Source: Salvator merianae (lineage: Eukaryota > Chordata > Lepidosauria > Squamata > Teiidae). From it: 64,000 nucleotides of DNA. The notes under the pieces are model-generated. The model was not told the origin of the DNA. It was given only the letters and a program-made list of their open reading frames with translations, and searched no databases. The stretch lies in the NCBI GenBank assembly GCA_003586115.2, contig QVOM02000112.1:107100701-107164700 (forward strand), given 5' to 3'. Positions within the stretch are counted from its first letter, which is position 1, and each line of letters starts with the position of its first letter. This document shows, piece after piece, positions 50,190 to 61,740 of the stretch. The position numbers were made by a program, and so were the translations under genes.

Positions 50190-50395
50190 TGAATTGCTAG
50201 GCTGAAACCCCAGGGACGCTGAGCTCGAATCTCCACTCTGCCATGAAAGCCCGTTGTGACCTTGCTCCAGTCATAGCCTTTCAGCCTAACCCATTTCATC
50301 GGGTTGTTGGTTTAAAACGGAGAGGAGGAGAATGGTAGGCACCACCTCGGACTCTTTGGAAGAAAGGTGAGCTAGAAACAGAACTAAATAAACAA
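50190..50395 (+). mobile_element. tRNA-derived SINE, MIR-like
   Basis: GAGCTCGAATCTCCACTCTG (B-box region), TGACCTTGCTCCAGTCATAG and CTTTCAGCCTAACCCATTTC, ending GACTCTTTGGAAGAAAGGTG and AAATAAAC. This is the common squamate SINE with an L2-type end. The same family lies at 57700-57862. Confidence 0.75.
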
Positions 50396-51294
50396 CTGGA
50401 TTTGACAACTTTGGCCAGTGATTACATCATGGCTTACCTACATTACCTTTGTGTACATAAAGGACAGCCATTGCAAGATGGACAAGCATATGAAATCCAG
50501 TTGGGAAATGCCTTTCAGAAACAATACTCTCCATTGAGGGAAATGTAATTGGCACAGACAGGTAAGGCAATGTACTAGACCAAGACATCCCCAGAGGGCA
50601 TGTTTCCCCCACTGGCTGTTTTTGACATTGTCACACTACCCCACTTGCTGTTTTTTGATGTTGTCCCACTACCCCACCACCTCCACCCTGTGTTTTTACC
50701 TTAGAAATACAAAGACAACCTTACAAGCTAGGATACCAAAACCAATATAAGTCAGATACGCCCAGTTCTAGGTAGGCTTTGGTTCCAGGCATTTTTCCTG
50801 TATTTTTCCAAAGTGACTCCATTCTGGAAGCCTGTGAAGAACTGGTATTGAAAGTCCTTCTGTTGAATAGAGTGATCTCCTTTAAGAAGACATCTCCTTC
50901 TACCTCAGAAACACTCACTGCTATCATGGAACTATGGTAGGGGTCTTCAGCACCCCCTAGATGTATAGGGTCCCTCTGGATTGGCTGGAGGTTTTGACAG
51001 CAACAGGTTTCCCATGCCTGCTTGGTAGGTTCCTTTGAGGCAGCAATGTTAAGGGATGTTAAAATCTGATAAGGTGCAGCCAGTTCCTTTTGAAATAGCA
51101 CTCTTTTTCCATTGGGTTCTGGATTAGATACCTAAAAGACGCTCAATTCAACTCCTCTGCCTTCAGTTAAGTACAAATGATGAAAATAAAAGCAGCAACA
51201 GTTAAGTAGCATAGTTGGTACATTTGATTTGTAGCTCTTCAGATTGCCTGCCTCTACCCAAGGAGCAACACACCAAACCAGTTTTAAGAACAGA

Positions 51295-51795
51295 ACATAA
51301 GAACATAAAAAATGCTCACCTGAAGCAAACCTGTGGTCCATCTACTCTAATAGCCTATTTTCCCCATAGCAGCTAGTTACATATAGTCAACAAGCTGTGC
51401 TCACAAGCTTCCCAGCAGCTGGCCTTCAAGGCACAGTGCCTCTTATGTATGCCTCCCAGCCCATCGGCCCTAGTGACCTGCCTTCCATGGATTTGTCCAA
51501 ATCTCATTTGAAGGCATTCAAACTGACGACCAACACCACATCTTGTGGTAGGGAATTCCAAAATACAGCTGTGCACTGTGTCTGTCCTGACCCTTCCAAG
51601 ATTCCCCTAGTTCTGCCGTTTAGGAAAAAGACAAAGTGGGGGGCATCATTTTATAAACCTTGGCCAGGTCCCCTTGCACTCACCTCTTTTCTGGACTAAA
51701 AAGCCCTAACTATCTCAACCTTTCCTTATCAGAGCAGTCCTCTAGCCCCTTTACCATTTTAACTGATTTCCTCTGAACTTTTTCAATTTTTTTAT
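51295..51795 (-). mobile_element. CR1 LINE (divergent subfamily, antisense)
   Basis: AACATAAGAACATAAAAAAT at the terminus, then GGTCCATCTACTCTAATAGC, CTTTTCTGGACTAAAAAGCC and CAACCTTTCCTTATCAGAGC. These words match CR1 subfamilies found also in birds and turtles. Confidence 0.8.
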
Positions 51796-52540
51796 TTGTA
51801 AAGAAAAGAAAAAGAATAATTGCAGCCATTAAGCAATTATACCACCACCTGAGTAATCTTGAAAGGTTATATCAAGCCTCAGATATATGAGGTTGGCTTT
51901 CCCAGAATCATGTGCTTGGGGAGGTTAATCAATTGCATGCATTCATAAAAATAATAATTAGCACTGGCCAAAGGAAAAAACAGAAGTATGTTGTAGCTCA
52001 GATAATTTACAAACAAAATAAATAAAAAGCAAACTGTGTCTTCCAAAACAATCTTTTTTCTTTGTTTTCTTTTCTTTTTGCAAAACTAAATGAAAGTTTC
52101 AAATCAATCGGACTAAAATGTTACAGTGATACTAGTAAAAAAGATTCTAGTGATCTTAAACTATGGCAAGGACTTGTCTGCAAAAATAATATCCTAAGAA
52201 CAATAATCTTAAAGAAAAAAAAAGACGAGAAGGAGAAAAGGAAAAAAAAGTAGTAATAATAAAAAACTGAGTATATTAAAAACCTATTATAAGTTCTAAC
52301 AAAAGATAAATCTAAGTCCATAGATAACATGTTAATTTGTTATCTGTGGTAGTAGTAATAGCAAGGATAGACTATCTATGAATATCTCTTCAGTCTATAA
52401 AGAACATTGATTTATCTAAATGTCTATTCACAAATACACTCCTTTATAACTGCCCAGTCAAGTGATGACCAGTGTGCGTGAGCACAGCTGAAAACCCTTC
52501 CCACTGCTGAAAGCCAATACATGTTGGCTTTTGAAGTTCA

Positions 52541-52671
52541 TGTGGTGCTACCTTCCCTCACTAAATTACAAGTGAGTTCATAATTGGTTCCATTTCACAG
52601 AATTGCAAGTGAAAATCAATTGCAATTTGACCATTCCTTAACTGGGATTTAAATTCCAACTTAAGAGGTTT
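52541..52671 (-). repeat. Unclassified dispersed repeat (second family), copy A
   Basis: The reverse complement (TTAAGTTGGAATTTAAATCC ... TTCTGTGAAATGGAACCAAT) parallels 55606-55735. Confidence 0.65.
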
Positions 52672-53587
52672 CAAAGGAAGCTCACAAACCAGTTTTCCAC
52701 AGTGGGCAGTGCTGGTGACCTGTAACTTTATTTCAGTCCTGTCCGAAAGGGCTGCCTGGTATTTGGCCATCAGTTTTGAAAGATGGTGGTTTCTTTATGG
52801 ACATGGAGTAGCCACTAATTACCTGATATATGATTATAAATGTGCAGCCCTGGTTACTCTGGTTTCTCCAGTAATGATTTAATAGAACTGCTGCCCAAAG
52901 TGCATCAGGTAATAGATCCAAGCAGGAGGTTTCATCTCACCACCATGGACCTTTAGGACCTGATTGTAGTGATAATGTAATTACAGGGCCAATATAGGCC
53001 ACATCCTCTACTGGTTCCAAAGCAGCAGAAGCATTTCTATAAACCTTCTAAGTCTAGGGATATCCAGTTCATTTGCCATCAAACAGGAGCAACACAGTGT
53101 ATGTGCTCTTGAGTGCAGGATAGAGAAAACCATTAACGCAACTCAAGTAACTATTGGTGAACTACAGGATGACATTCTTATGTCAGCAGCGGGACTTCCA
53201 GCTCTACTCACACTAACTTAGCCCATCCATCTTCCCTGCAGAAACAGAAACCAGCTGCCCCCTCTGAAGGCGAAATAAAAATGGATGATGACTCCTCTAT
53301 ATGCCTGGTCCTCTGCCTGGTGAGGCTCCCTCCCTTTTAAAAATCTTGGTTATGATATAGCCTGGTTAGTAGCTTCTCTCTGTGATTCCAGGAGTTCTTT
53401 TGGAATTTCCTTCTTCTGCAGGTAACTTGATCTGCTAGCTAAAACAGTCTAGGAATAAACCGAGGAGCAAGAGGAGCATAAGCCAATAATAACTAGGGTC
53501 CCCTGGCAAGAATAGCTAGGCCCCCCTAACTTTCCATAGAATAGAGGGAACACAACTGAGATTAAAAACTTGTACATAGAACCTATG

Positions 53588-53783
53588 GAGGGGCTGTAGG
53601 TAGCTCAGTGGTAATGCAAGCAGCCTGGAAACCAAGAGGGTTGCCGGTTCTATCCCTAGCCTCTCTCCAGAAGTAGGCAATGGCAAACCCACTTCTGTAT
53701 CTCTGCCTAGTAAACAGCATTGAGGTGCCTGTGCAGACAACCAGGAGTCGTTCACAACTCGATGGTACCCAACAATGACAACA
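53588..53783 (+). mobile_element. tRNA-derived SINE with (CAA)n-type tail
   Basis: The head GGTAGCTCAGTGGTAATGCA (A box) and GGTTCTATCCC (B box) are clear. The body has GTAGGCAATGGCAAACCCAC and TCTCTGCCTAG, and the end GATGGTACCCAACAATGACAACA. It is one of the best-preserved SINEs here. Confidence 0.88.
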
Positions 53784-55133
53784 CATAGAATCTAGCACAT
53801 GTACTTGTGCGTGTGCAAGCACCCGTAGACAAACACCCATTCCCCTTGATCCTAGGTTACACAGTGTATTCCTTGAAGGAGGACAGGGAAACTAGAAACA
53901 GTGGTAGGGGACATTCAGGAAAGGAACATGTCTGATTACTTTTACAGTGTCTTATAAATTGTGTGAATCTGTGATCCTTGCATAGGCACATATCATTTCC
54001 ACATAGCCCTTGATTCTCTACAGCTACCACCATGATATGATAGGCTCCATTTTATAGAGCAACATTTGAAAGGTAGCTCTTGCATGGAATTGCATGGTTT
54101 CCTGCCAGTGTGATCTGTTCTTTTCAGCACCTTTAAAACGGATTAGTCTTCATCACCACCCTCAACAGAAAACTGCACTCATCCAGTTCCATAGCTCCAC
54201 TACTTAACATCATGGTTTGCTTTAAACATAGGAGGTTGCTATTTGTGAGCAATCAGACCCACAGTTCAAGCTGCTTTTTTTCCCTCCCATACTTTTTTTT
54301 GGAAGTTTGAATGTTCACTGGAGTTTGATTTGAATACACTTGTGCCTCCTAGTGGTATGCCCTTAACTTCCTGTTTTATTGTCTTCTGTAAATTTTGTAC
54401 CTTGCAGTTACTGTATCTGAAGTTAGTGATGAAAAAAGGCAGTCTTCTTTTGAACGTTTTGGCCCATTCAGCTACCAAAGGTGGAAAATAATTGAACTCA
54501 GAAAGTGGTGTCATTCTTTTATGCCACAACATCAACACGTGCCACATGAAAGTTCTATTATTTTAATCTCAATCACGTGGCTATGTGTGTGTTGTTGTTT
54601 TTTTTAAAAAAATCTGTTAGCCATTTTGGAATTATATGTGTTTTAAAGATAAATTTAATTTAACATTTGGATGGAATTTTATGTCAGGTCTGTGGCATCG
54701 CCAAGTGAAAAATGAGATAATCTATCATGGAACATTATTCTGCAATAAAAACATGCTTTGAATCAGCCGGATGCATGCTGACATTGTTATGCACAGGCAG
54801 GGGAAAACAATGAAATACATTTTTTTTTAAAAAAAATTGCACTGAGAAAAGAATGTTTGTATACCTGTTTCTGTTTCTTTCTTTTGACAACGGCTTCTTG
54901 TGTATTGTCTGTTCAAGTTTCAACCTCTCTTTGAAGTAGAAAACAATATGTGTTTCATTGAAAGGAGATGAATTCAGAGCCCCAGAGCCATGTAAGAGCC
55001 ACTTCTCTGCTTACTGTGTAGCACCTGTTCCGTATGTGTAGGTGGTTGACTCTAACCACTAATCAAAGCTGTTAAACCCAGTGACACTCCACTATCCAGT
55101 TATTTTTCCCCTACTAATAGCTAGAATAAGATG

Positions 55134-55570
55134 AGCCTTGGCCCATCTCGTCCAGCATCCTGTTTTACACAGTAGCCCACCAATTGCTTCAGGTCATTGT
55201 CAAGCGAACATAAAGTCATAACCGTCACCTGCTCTCAACTCCCTGCAAATGGCCTTTAGAGGCATCCTGCCTGTCTCTCCACCCTGGAGGCAGTATCTAG
55301 GCATCCTAGTAGCCATTGATACACCTGACCTCTGTGAATCTGTCCAATCCATTCTTAAAGCTGTCCAGGCTGATTTCTGTCACCACCTCTTCCGGTGATA
55401 AATTCCATAGACCAATGACCCTCTGGGTAAAAAAATGCTTCCCCTTGTCAGTCCTAACTCTCCTACCCATCAGCTTCATACAGTGTCCCCTGGTCCTAGT
55501 GTTGTGTGATAGGAAAAAGAATTTTTCTCTATCTACTTTATCCATACTGTGCATGATTTTATATACTTCA
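55134..55570 (-). mobile_element. CR1 LINE 3' end (antisense)
   Basis: The minus strand encodes KLMGRRVRTDKGKHFFTQRV, IGLWNLSPEEVVTEISLDSF and KNGLDRFTE, the C-terminus of ORF2, followed by the 3' UTR. This reading frame is intact over 82 codons. Confidence 0.92.
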
Positions 55571-55605
55571 ATCAGGATAGGGCTTTCATCGAGTCTGTCT
55601 GCCTT

Positions 55606-55735
55606 TTAAGTTGGAATTTGGGCATATTTCCAAATCTGTGCTTAGCAATGGCTAAATTGCAGTAGATTTTCACTTACAGTTCTGTGAAATGGGACTAATT
55701 GTGAACTCATTTGTGACTCGGTGAAGGAAGGCAGT
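55606..55735 (+). repeat. Unclassified dispersed repeat (second family), copy B
   Basis: TAAGTTGGAATTTGGGCATA through TAGATTTTCACTTACAGTTC to GTGAAATGGGACTAATTGTG matches the reverse complement of 52541-52671. It follows the CR1 at its truncated 5' end. Confidence 0.65.
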
Positions 55736-55738
55736 ACT

Positions 55739-55768
55739 TGTCATGCTTATAGTATGATAAGCATGACA
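55739..55768. repeat. Perfect 12-bp hairpin
   Basis: TGTCATGCTTAT and ATAAGCATGACA flank the 6-base loop AGTATG. Confidence 0.95.
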
Positions 55769-56204
55769 TTACAAAGCTAGCCGGCAATCTAAAATAGAAT
55801 TAAAGGCATTGAAGTGAGACAGGTGCATTTTAAGCATTACATTGGATTCATCTTGCAGCAGTTGTCTATTATTTACTATTATCTATCACCAAGAGCCCAT
55901 GTTCCTGCAGCAGTTTCCCAGAATGCTGGTGGAAATATATTTGCAATCAGCTGCATGGATTTATGGGCCTGGAAACACTGTGGGAGGAATGCTTAGGAAA
56001 TGCCTTGGATTACAGTACTAGTGTAGCATTTTAATGTGGAATACAACAGTGCTTTGCACTGCAAGGGAGGGGGAGGTGCTGACTGCAGCCTCGTCTTTGG
56101 CCTCTCCGACTATGTTTTGATCCACAATGAAGAAAAAACGGTCCAAGGAGGTCCAAAGTGGGGCTCCACTTGAAGCAATGTTCCTCTTCTGATGGTTCTG
56201 CTAT

Positions 56205-56242
56205 GTAAGGTACACCTAAGTACGTAAGGTACGCCTAAGTAT
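56205..56242. repeat. 19-bp tandem duplication
   Basis: Two adjacent units begin GTAAGGTAC(A/G)CCTAAGTA, with two differences between them. Confidence 0.9.
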
Positions 56243-57424
56243 AGTATAGAGTCCAGTATAGATGAATGGCCGTTCCTGTTTTTCCCAGCCAAGTGACAGA
56301 TTTGTCGTCCTCAAAACTGCTGGACCACCAAGTCAGGGAAACAGCATCTTGGCACAACGTCAAGAGAAACTGCACCAAGCTTCTAAGGCATTTCTGAAGC
56401 ACTTTGAATGCCCAAATTGCTCTGAAGCAGAGGGGTTTTAAGGGTTCAATTCCAAACCAGCACACATGTCTAAGACTGCAATTACAGAAATATTTTCCCA
56501 GTGGATAGCACCATCCTGTACCTGCTTTCCACACTTCCTTTTGTTCTGCAGAATGGTATTTAGTCCATGTGTTAAAAGTAATTTGTGTTTTGTTTTCTTT
56601 TAAAAAGCTAATACGCAGTAAAAAAAAAAATATAAGCTTTATAATCTTATATGTTTTCATTGCATTTCCCAAAGTACTAATAGTGGAGTGATGCTTCAGG
56701 TCCCTTTTTTTTACTTTTAGGTCCCTTTATATGTTTTTGTTGTTATCATGACACGGCCATATCTCTGTGTTTGTCTGAGCTCTTCATTTAAGTCAGTCTT
56801 CAAGAAGGAAATGCTGGAATTTTTCTTCAAAAGAAGGGGGGGAAATCCACTTTCACCTTGCAGAAAGGACATGTTCAGTTTTGTTTTGTTTTTTAAGTGA
56901 AGCCTCTTCTTGGCTACAGGCCCAGCTTGCTCTATCAGTGCAATCGAGGAGCTTGGCAGCTTTGTGTTGCCATATTCCCCTTGAGACTTAGAGAAAATCT
57001 GGTCTTCGCTTTTCTAACATTGCCAAAGGATGAAATACTTTGATCCTTCAGAGTAACATTAGAGAAGCTCTCCTCCCAGGTACTAAATATGACAAAGCAC
57101 ACTTAATTTATTCATCCTTCGTATAAACATGGAATATTTTCTGTAAAAATCCAAAGATTTAGTGCAGACCTTTTATTAATGCCAAGTAAACTCAAGTCTT
57201 TTAATGAGACATCAGCTTGACAGGGAGTGTTGAAGAAGAAGTTCATGGCCAGAGCACTAGAACTAAGAACAGAAAAACTTGACCTGTCTGGTAAATAAAG
57301 GCTACTGCTTTCTCTAGCTGAAGTGAAGAAATTGTCCGAATAAGACTGGTTTCTGTAAGCTTTTTCTGTGTCAATTGTGAATTCTATAGTGTTCATATTT
57401 TTCTTTCATTTTGCTTTGCTTCAG

Positions 57425-57472
57425 GATTGATCTCCTACACAGAGTACCTGTTTTTGCTGACAATACTCACAA
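57425..57472 (+). CDS. MICU2: MICU2 exon 5
   Basis: This 48-nt exon follows the acceptor TTTGCTTCAG and precedes the donor GTAAGT. It completes the Gly codon begun in exon 4 and encodes LISYTEYLFLLTILT, ending with one base of the next codon (Lys in mammals). LISYTEYLFLLTILT matches my recollection of mammalian MICU2 at every residue. The helix leads directly into the first EF-hand, whose exon should come next. I looked through 57473-64000 for an FKMLDTDGN-like segment and did not find one, so intron 5 probably runs beyond the window. Confidence 0.95.
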
Positions 57473-57574
57473 GTAAGTATGCTGAGGAATACATGCTGAC
57501 ATTGTTAAAGAAAATAATGTCTCCCTTGCATAGTAGACATGGAGCACATAATGACTGGAGCTGTAGTTCCCACA

Positions 57575-57695
57575 CTTGAGCCTGCAGATGTTGTTGGACT
57601 CATCTCCAGATTCTACCAGCCCCAGTTATTGTGGCCAAAGTTAAGGAATGATGGGAGCTGTAGTTTAACAACATCTTGGACATGTTGGACTTGGG
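57575..57695. mobile_element. Palindromic repeat with ACATCT / AGATGT ends
   Basis: GCAGATGTTGTTGGACTCAT at the left pairs with GGGAGCTGTAGTTTAACAAC then ATCTTGG at the right. It is a common amniote palindromic element. Half-copies occur at about 24605-24650, 31935-31985, 48475-48530 and 60062-60105. Confidence 0.65.
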
Positions 57696-57699
57696 CTTG

Positions 57700-57862
57700 G
57701 AAGATTAGGTTCAAATCCCCTGTAAAACTCACTGAATGACTTTGAACCAGTCATTGCCTTTCAGCCTTCAGCCTAACCTTCTTCACAGGATCATTGTGAA
57801 GGTAATGGAGAAGAGAGCGGTGTCCTCCATGGTAGAAAAGCAGAGAATAAATTTGTGACCAC
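57700..57862 (+). mobile_element. tRNA-derived SINE, MIR-like
   Basis: GGTTCAAATCCCCTGTAAAA (B box), TGACTTTGAACCAGTCATTG, CAGCCTAACCTTCTTCACAG and the end AAAGCAGAGAATAAAT match the family of 50190-50395. Confidence 0.75.
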
Positions 57863-58844
57863 AGTTTGGTTTATGAAGAAGATACCTCATTAGAATAGCA
57901 ATGGGTGACATAATTCCCATTCCCTCCTTGTCCTGAAATGGGACTAGAATAGATAGGAATCTTGTCTCTAAAACAAGAAGAATTCAGATTATTCCCACTG
58001 GAGAAAGTGGCAAAAATTTATTTCAGGAGCATGATGGAGTTTCATTTTACTTCTAAATTCTGGTTGACTTCCAGCTTCCCTCCCCCTTTCTTGTGTGCTC
58101 TGATTACACCACCACCAGTGCTGCAGCAAATTTTTATGCACAATCAACATGAATATTTCCCTCTAATTCAGTAGGAAAAGTGAGTGTCTTCCAAGATTAA
58201 AAATCCTACAAATTCTAACTAAACCATCTCACACCACCAAGTTATGGTTTCTTTCCAAGTGAGTTGGCATGTTTGTTGTTCTGGTGCAATACAGGCTTAT
58301 CTCATATGAATAAGAACTGACAACCTCAGATGCAGCCAACAAAGTGGGCTCCAACCTACCAAGGCTTATACAATGACAAATATGTTGGTATTTAAGACAA
58401 GACTGCTACTTTTATTACTCAGTGTTTCATTGAAACCAATCTTTTGGTTAAGTGACACGAAATTCCTTTACCATCAAATTTTTCTAAATAGAGAAGCAAT
58501 TGCATGTTCAAGAGGGTAGAGGAGAGGGACATTAAGAGTAAGAAGCTTGGGGTTCCTGCATAGGAGATGGGAAGATGCAAGACAAAAAAAAGTCTGGGTG
58601 TTTCAATGTTCACTTCTATGTGCTATGCATAATGTAATCATAATCCAAGACTAGAGCAGCATCCAAGTTACCTCTGGTCAAAAGTTCAGTTCCCCAAGCT
58701 ACATAAAAGACCCCTGTCCAGGTATCTACTTCTACAGTGTTCTGCCACAATACCCATCTTGTCCTTACCTTTAAAATATAGGCATAGCACTATTATATTT
58801 GTAAAAGATTCAATGATTGCACTCAGTGGCTGATAAGCTCTCTA

Positions 58845-59400
58845 AATCACAAGGAATGCCCTGCTTGATCGGACTAGCGACCGATCTAGTCCAGCAGCCT
58901 GTGCTCACAGTGGCAGCCAGTTGCCTATGGAAGCCCACAGGAAGCCGAGAAGGTCTGACCTGCTCAGGGTCACCCAGCAACTGGCCTTCAGGTGCCTATA
59001 GGCTCCCATGTCAGTGAAAGTCACACAGCCATCAAAGCTAGTACCCATTGATAGCCCTGTCCATCATGAGCTGGTGGTAGAGAATTCTAAAGTTTAACTG
59101 TGTGGGAGGAGGAAATATGATTGTCTGTTCTGACTGTCCCAAGACTCAGCTTCATTCAGTGATCCCAAGTTCTGCTGTTTGTGGAAGGGGAGAAAAGCTT
59201 CTCCTTTTCTACTTCATCAATTGCAAGACGGGATATCTCATGAGCATTGTTTCCAAGAGCAACATTTGCAATGTGAGAAACGCACATTGACACCAAGAAC
59301 CTCGAAGAGGAACCTGCCTTCCTGTTATACTTTTTTTTATTAAGGGAGGGTTGACACCTTTGCCAGCTGCACCTCATATTTTAAGATGGGCCTGGGTCCA
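58845..59400 (-). mobile_element. CR1 LINE 3' end (antisense, diverged)
   Basis: GCTTGATCGGACTAGCGACC then GATCTAGTCCAGCAGCCTGT, AACTGGCCTTCAGGTGCCTA and the later GGTAGAGAATTCTAAAGTTT are antisense CR1 words. Here ORF2 and the 3' UTR are more diverged than in the other copies. Confidence 0.8.
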
Positions 59401-59599
59401 GAGGTCGGAGTAGTTAGAACTAATAATAGGTGAGACACTAAAACTGCGATTCCACATTAAGCCACATGAAATTTAAACTCACTGAACATACTGGATGATG
59501 TTCAACATTAACCAACTCTGAACTAAAGCATGCGCAAAGGAAAAAGGAAGAGTAGACTCACAGTCTGAGCTACTGAGTGCAGTAGGCCACTGGCCATGT

Positions 59600-59680
59600 T
59601 TTATTTATTTAATTTATTTAAGAATTTATATCTCACCTTCCCCTGAAGGTCTGAGGGTGGATCGCCCTTATGAACCAGCT
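59600..59680 (-). mobile_element. LINE 3' terminus (antisense)
   Basis: TTTATTTATTTAATTTATTT then ATATCTCACCTTCCCCTGAA resembles antisense L2-type 3' ends. Confidence 0.5.
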
Positions 59681-60109
59681 GCCCCTGCTGGTGGCACAAG
59701 AACCTGTTCCATAAATGACTGAATCTCAGGTTTAAGGTCTACGGATTCCCCAGGCACATCAAAATTAATAATATGCAGAAACTGCTAGGTTCAGCTCTGT
59801 TCTTTTTAATTTAAAAAGCTCTGAAGGGAAGGATATCATCTGAAGCCTGAAGAGCCACTACTAGCTGGATGGACTTGCTAACGGGGAATTTCCCATCTCC
59901 CACAAGAGTCACGGTTCCTGCCATCTCTCTTTCCTGTGATTTATCCATTCCTAGGCTTGTGTGATAATATCCCTGATGGCAATAACATTGCTCCATAGCT
60001 TATGAATCAGGCTTCTCCTGTATATTGTAACCTTTCAGCCTGTGTGGCAGCCTTCATCTAGCTAGTGGCCTCCAGCTGTGCTGGACTGCACGTCCCTTCT
60101 TACCCAGTC

Positions 60110-61050
60110 AAAACACCTAAAGGGCACTAGGTTGGTGAAGGTGTATTCGCTCAAAGGGATCAGCTTGGCTCCAAAACACACTGAGTTCTATTTATGAATG
60201 TTGCTTCGGTCAGAGAATCAGGACTGTGAAACGGAAGTGGTGTCTGATGAAGCTAAAGCTTTTCTAATATGAAATAGTAGTAGTAGATACTCCTTAGGGC
60301 TATAATTTTTATGTTGGGCTCAAAGCTTACCATTTTAATTACTCTTTGAGTCATGTTTTGAAGGCTAGCTGAACAGCTATAAAAGCAAAGGATAGTGTTT
60401 TTGTTGGCTTTTGCAAAATGAAAGCTGAGGTTCTGGAGAATCACTAAGTGGCTAAGTCAAAATGAGGGAGAATTATGCAACCATATAAACATGTTTTACA
60501 AGGGTCTCTGTTAAGTGTCACTATAAAGCCAATACTCAGAAGAAATATATGCTCCTTCTCCTTAATTGTATTGACCCTACAGCCTGCTACATCTTATATT
60601 AAGGAAGAAGTGGAAGTCTTCACAATACATTGTCATGGGTCTCTCTTTCAGAAAACGGCCCATATTTTTGGGTGACTAGAAAAACTTGGTTGGAATTGGA
60701 GACCAGAAGCCAAGGGTTAGCTATCTCAGCATTAATTAATTTTTTTTTTAAAAAAAAAAATTAAGATTCAATGTTGTGTCTCCTAACCCTGTTAACCTTC
60801 TGTAATTAAGACAAGAACCAGGCCTTGTTCTTGCATGATGCTTTCCCCTTCCCTGCTCAGAGGAGATGATCTTGTGAGAATACTGGCTGTCTGAAGAAAA
60901 GACTACCCTTTTGTTCAAATAAATGTGGGACATCCAATTTCACCTGTTCCCTTCTTCTATATCAAGAGAATGGTTGAGAAGATTGTACAAGGTGGAGGCC
61001 TGGTTAGTATCCCGGAGGCAAGGAAGTGTCTTGGAGCCTTTTAATTTTTG
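60110..61050. other. Unassigned sequence in intron 5
   Basis: An inverted T8/A10 block at 60741-60760 is the only structure seen. Confidence 0.35.
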
Positions 61051-61055
61051 CATGG

Positions 61056-61235
61056 GCTTGTATAAGGTAAAGATGCCTTTGAGTCAAGCTCAACTGTTGG
61101 TGAATACATAAACGCATTGTGCAGTTTTCTTGGCCACAGTACAAAAGTGGTTTGTTGTTTGCCTTCCTTCAGGTATATGCTGAGGTTGACCCTAGGGCAT
61201 TCTGTATGCAAAAGAGCTGCTTTGCTGCTTGGTTT
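61056..61235 (-). mobile_element. tRNA-derived SINE fragment (antisense)
   Basis: GTGCAGTTTTCTTGGCCACA and GTACAAAAGTGGTTTGTTGT, then TGCTGAGGTTGACCC and TGCAAAAGAGCTGCTTTG, are antisense to the 9438-9650 type of SINE. It is strongly decayed. Confidence 0.55.
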
Positions 61236-61299
61236 GTATGACATATACTATCTTTGAGCAGGAAACAATGCTGAGGTATTTCACCGTAATAGCTGCTTA

Positions 61300-61740
61300 G
61301 ATAGCTCTTTGATCAGGGCCCCCATCCAGATGAGGGAAATACAGTATGGCTGCATTGTGGTGGGATTTCCACACATATCTGTGGCAACCCCACCAGAGCT
61401 CTGATATATCCCCCCTAAAATGTGCAATAGCCTATTGCGGGAAAAAGCCAGCACTGGTGGCAGTGCTATTACTTATTCTGAATGGAGTTGCCATCTTCGC
61501 CATGGTCACTGCACATGTGCAGGAGCTGAAAAGGAGTGCCGCACATGTGCAGTGGTAGCAATGCGCACATCCAGGTATTTCACGCAAGCAAAGTACCCAG
61601 ATGTGCACATAACTAAAACGCATGCAGACAGCGTGAACCACTGCATTGTCTAGGCAACAAGCGAGTATTCCAGAGGGACTTTTCTCTGGAGTATTGCTTG
61701 CTGCCGTGATATTTGGCCCGCGTCTGGAACCAGCCAGCGA
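61300..61740. repeat. CpG-rich repeat-like block with doubled GCACATGTGC
   Basis: The palindrome GCACATGTGC occurs at 61511-61520 and 61541-61550, exactly 30 bp apart. TACCCAGATGTG near 61595 also occurs at about 26292 in the 26146-26850 element. It is probably a DNA-transposon remnant; no ends were delimited. Confidence 0.4.

Larger units (their letters stand above)
49561..57424 (+). other. MICU2: MICU2 intron 4
   Basis: A 7864-bp GT-AG intron (GTAATG to TTTGCTTCAG). It carries a CpG-rich patch at 49.84-50.04 kb, SINEs, and CR1 copies in antisense orientation. Confidence 0.9.

Noticed and set aside
53588..53783. Functional tRNA gene
   Set aside because: A and B boxes are present but no cloverleaf closes, and a SINE body and CAA-rich tail follow.
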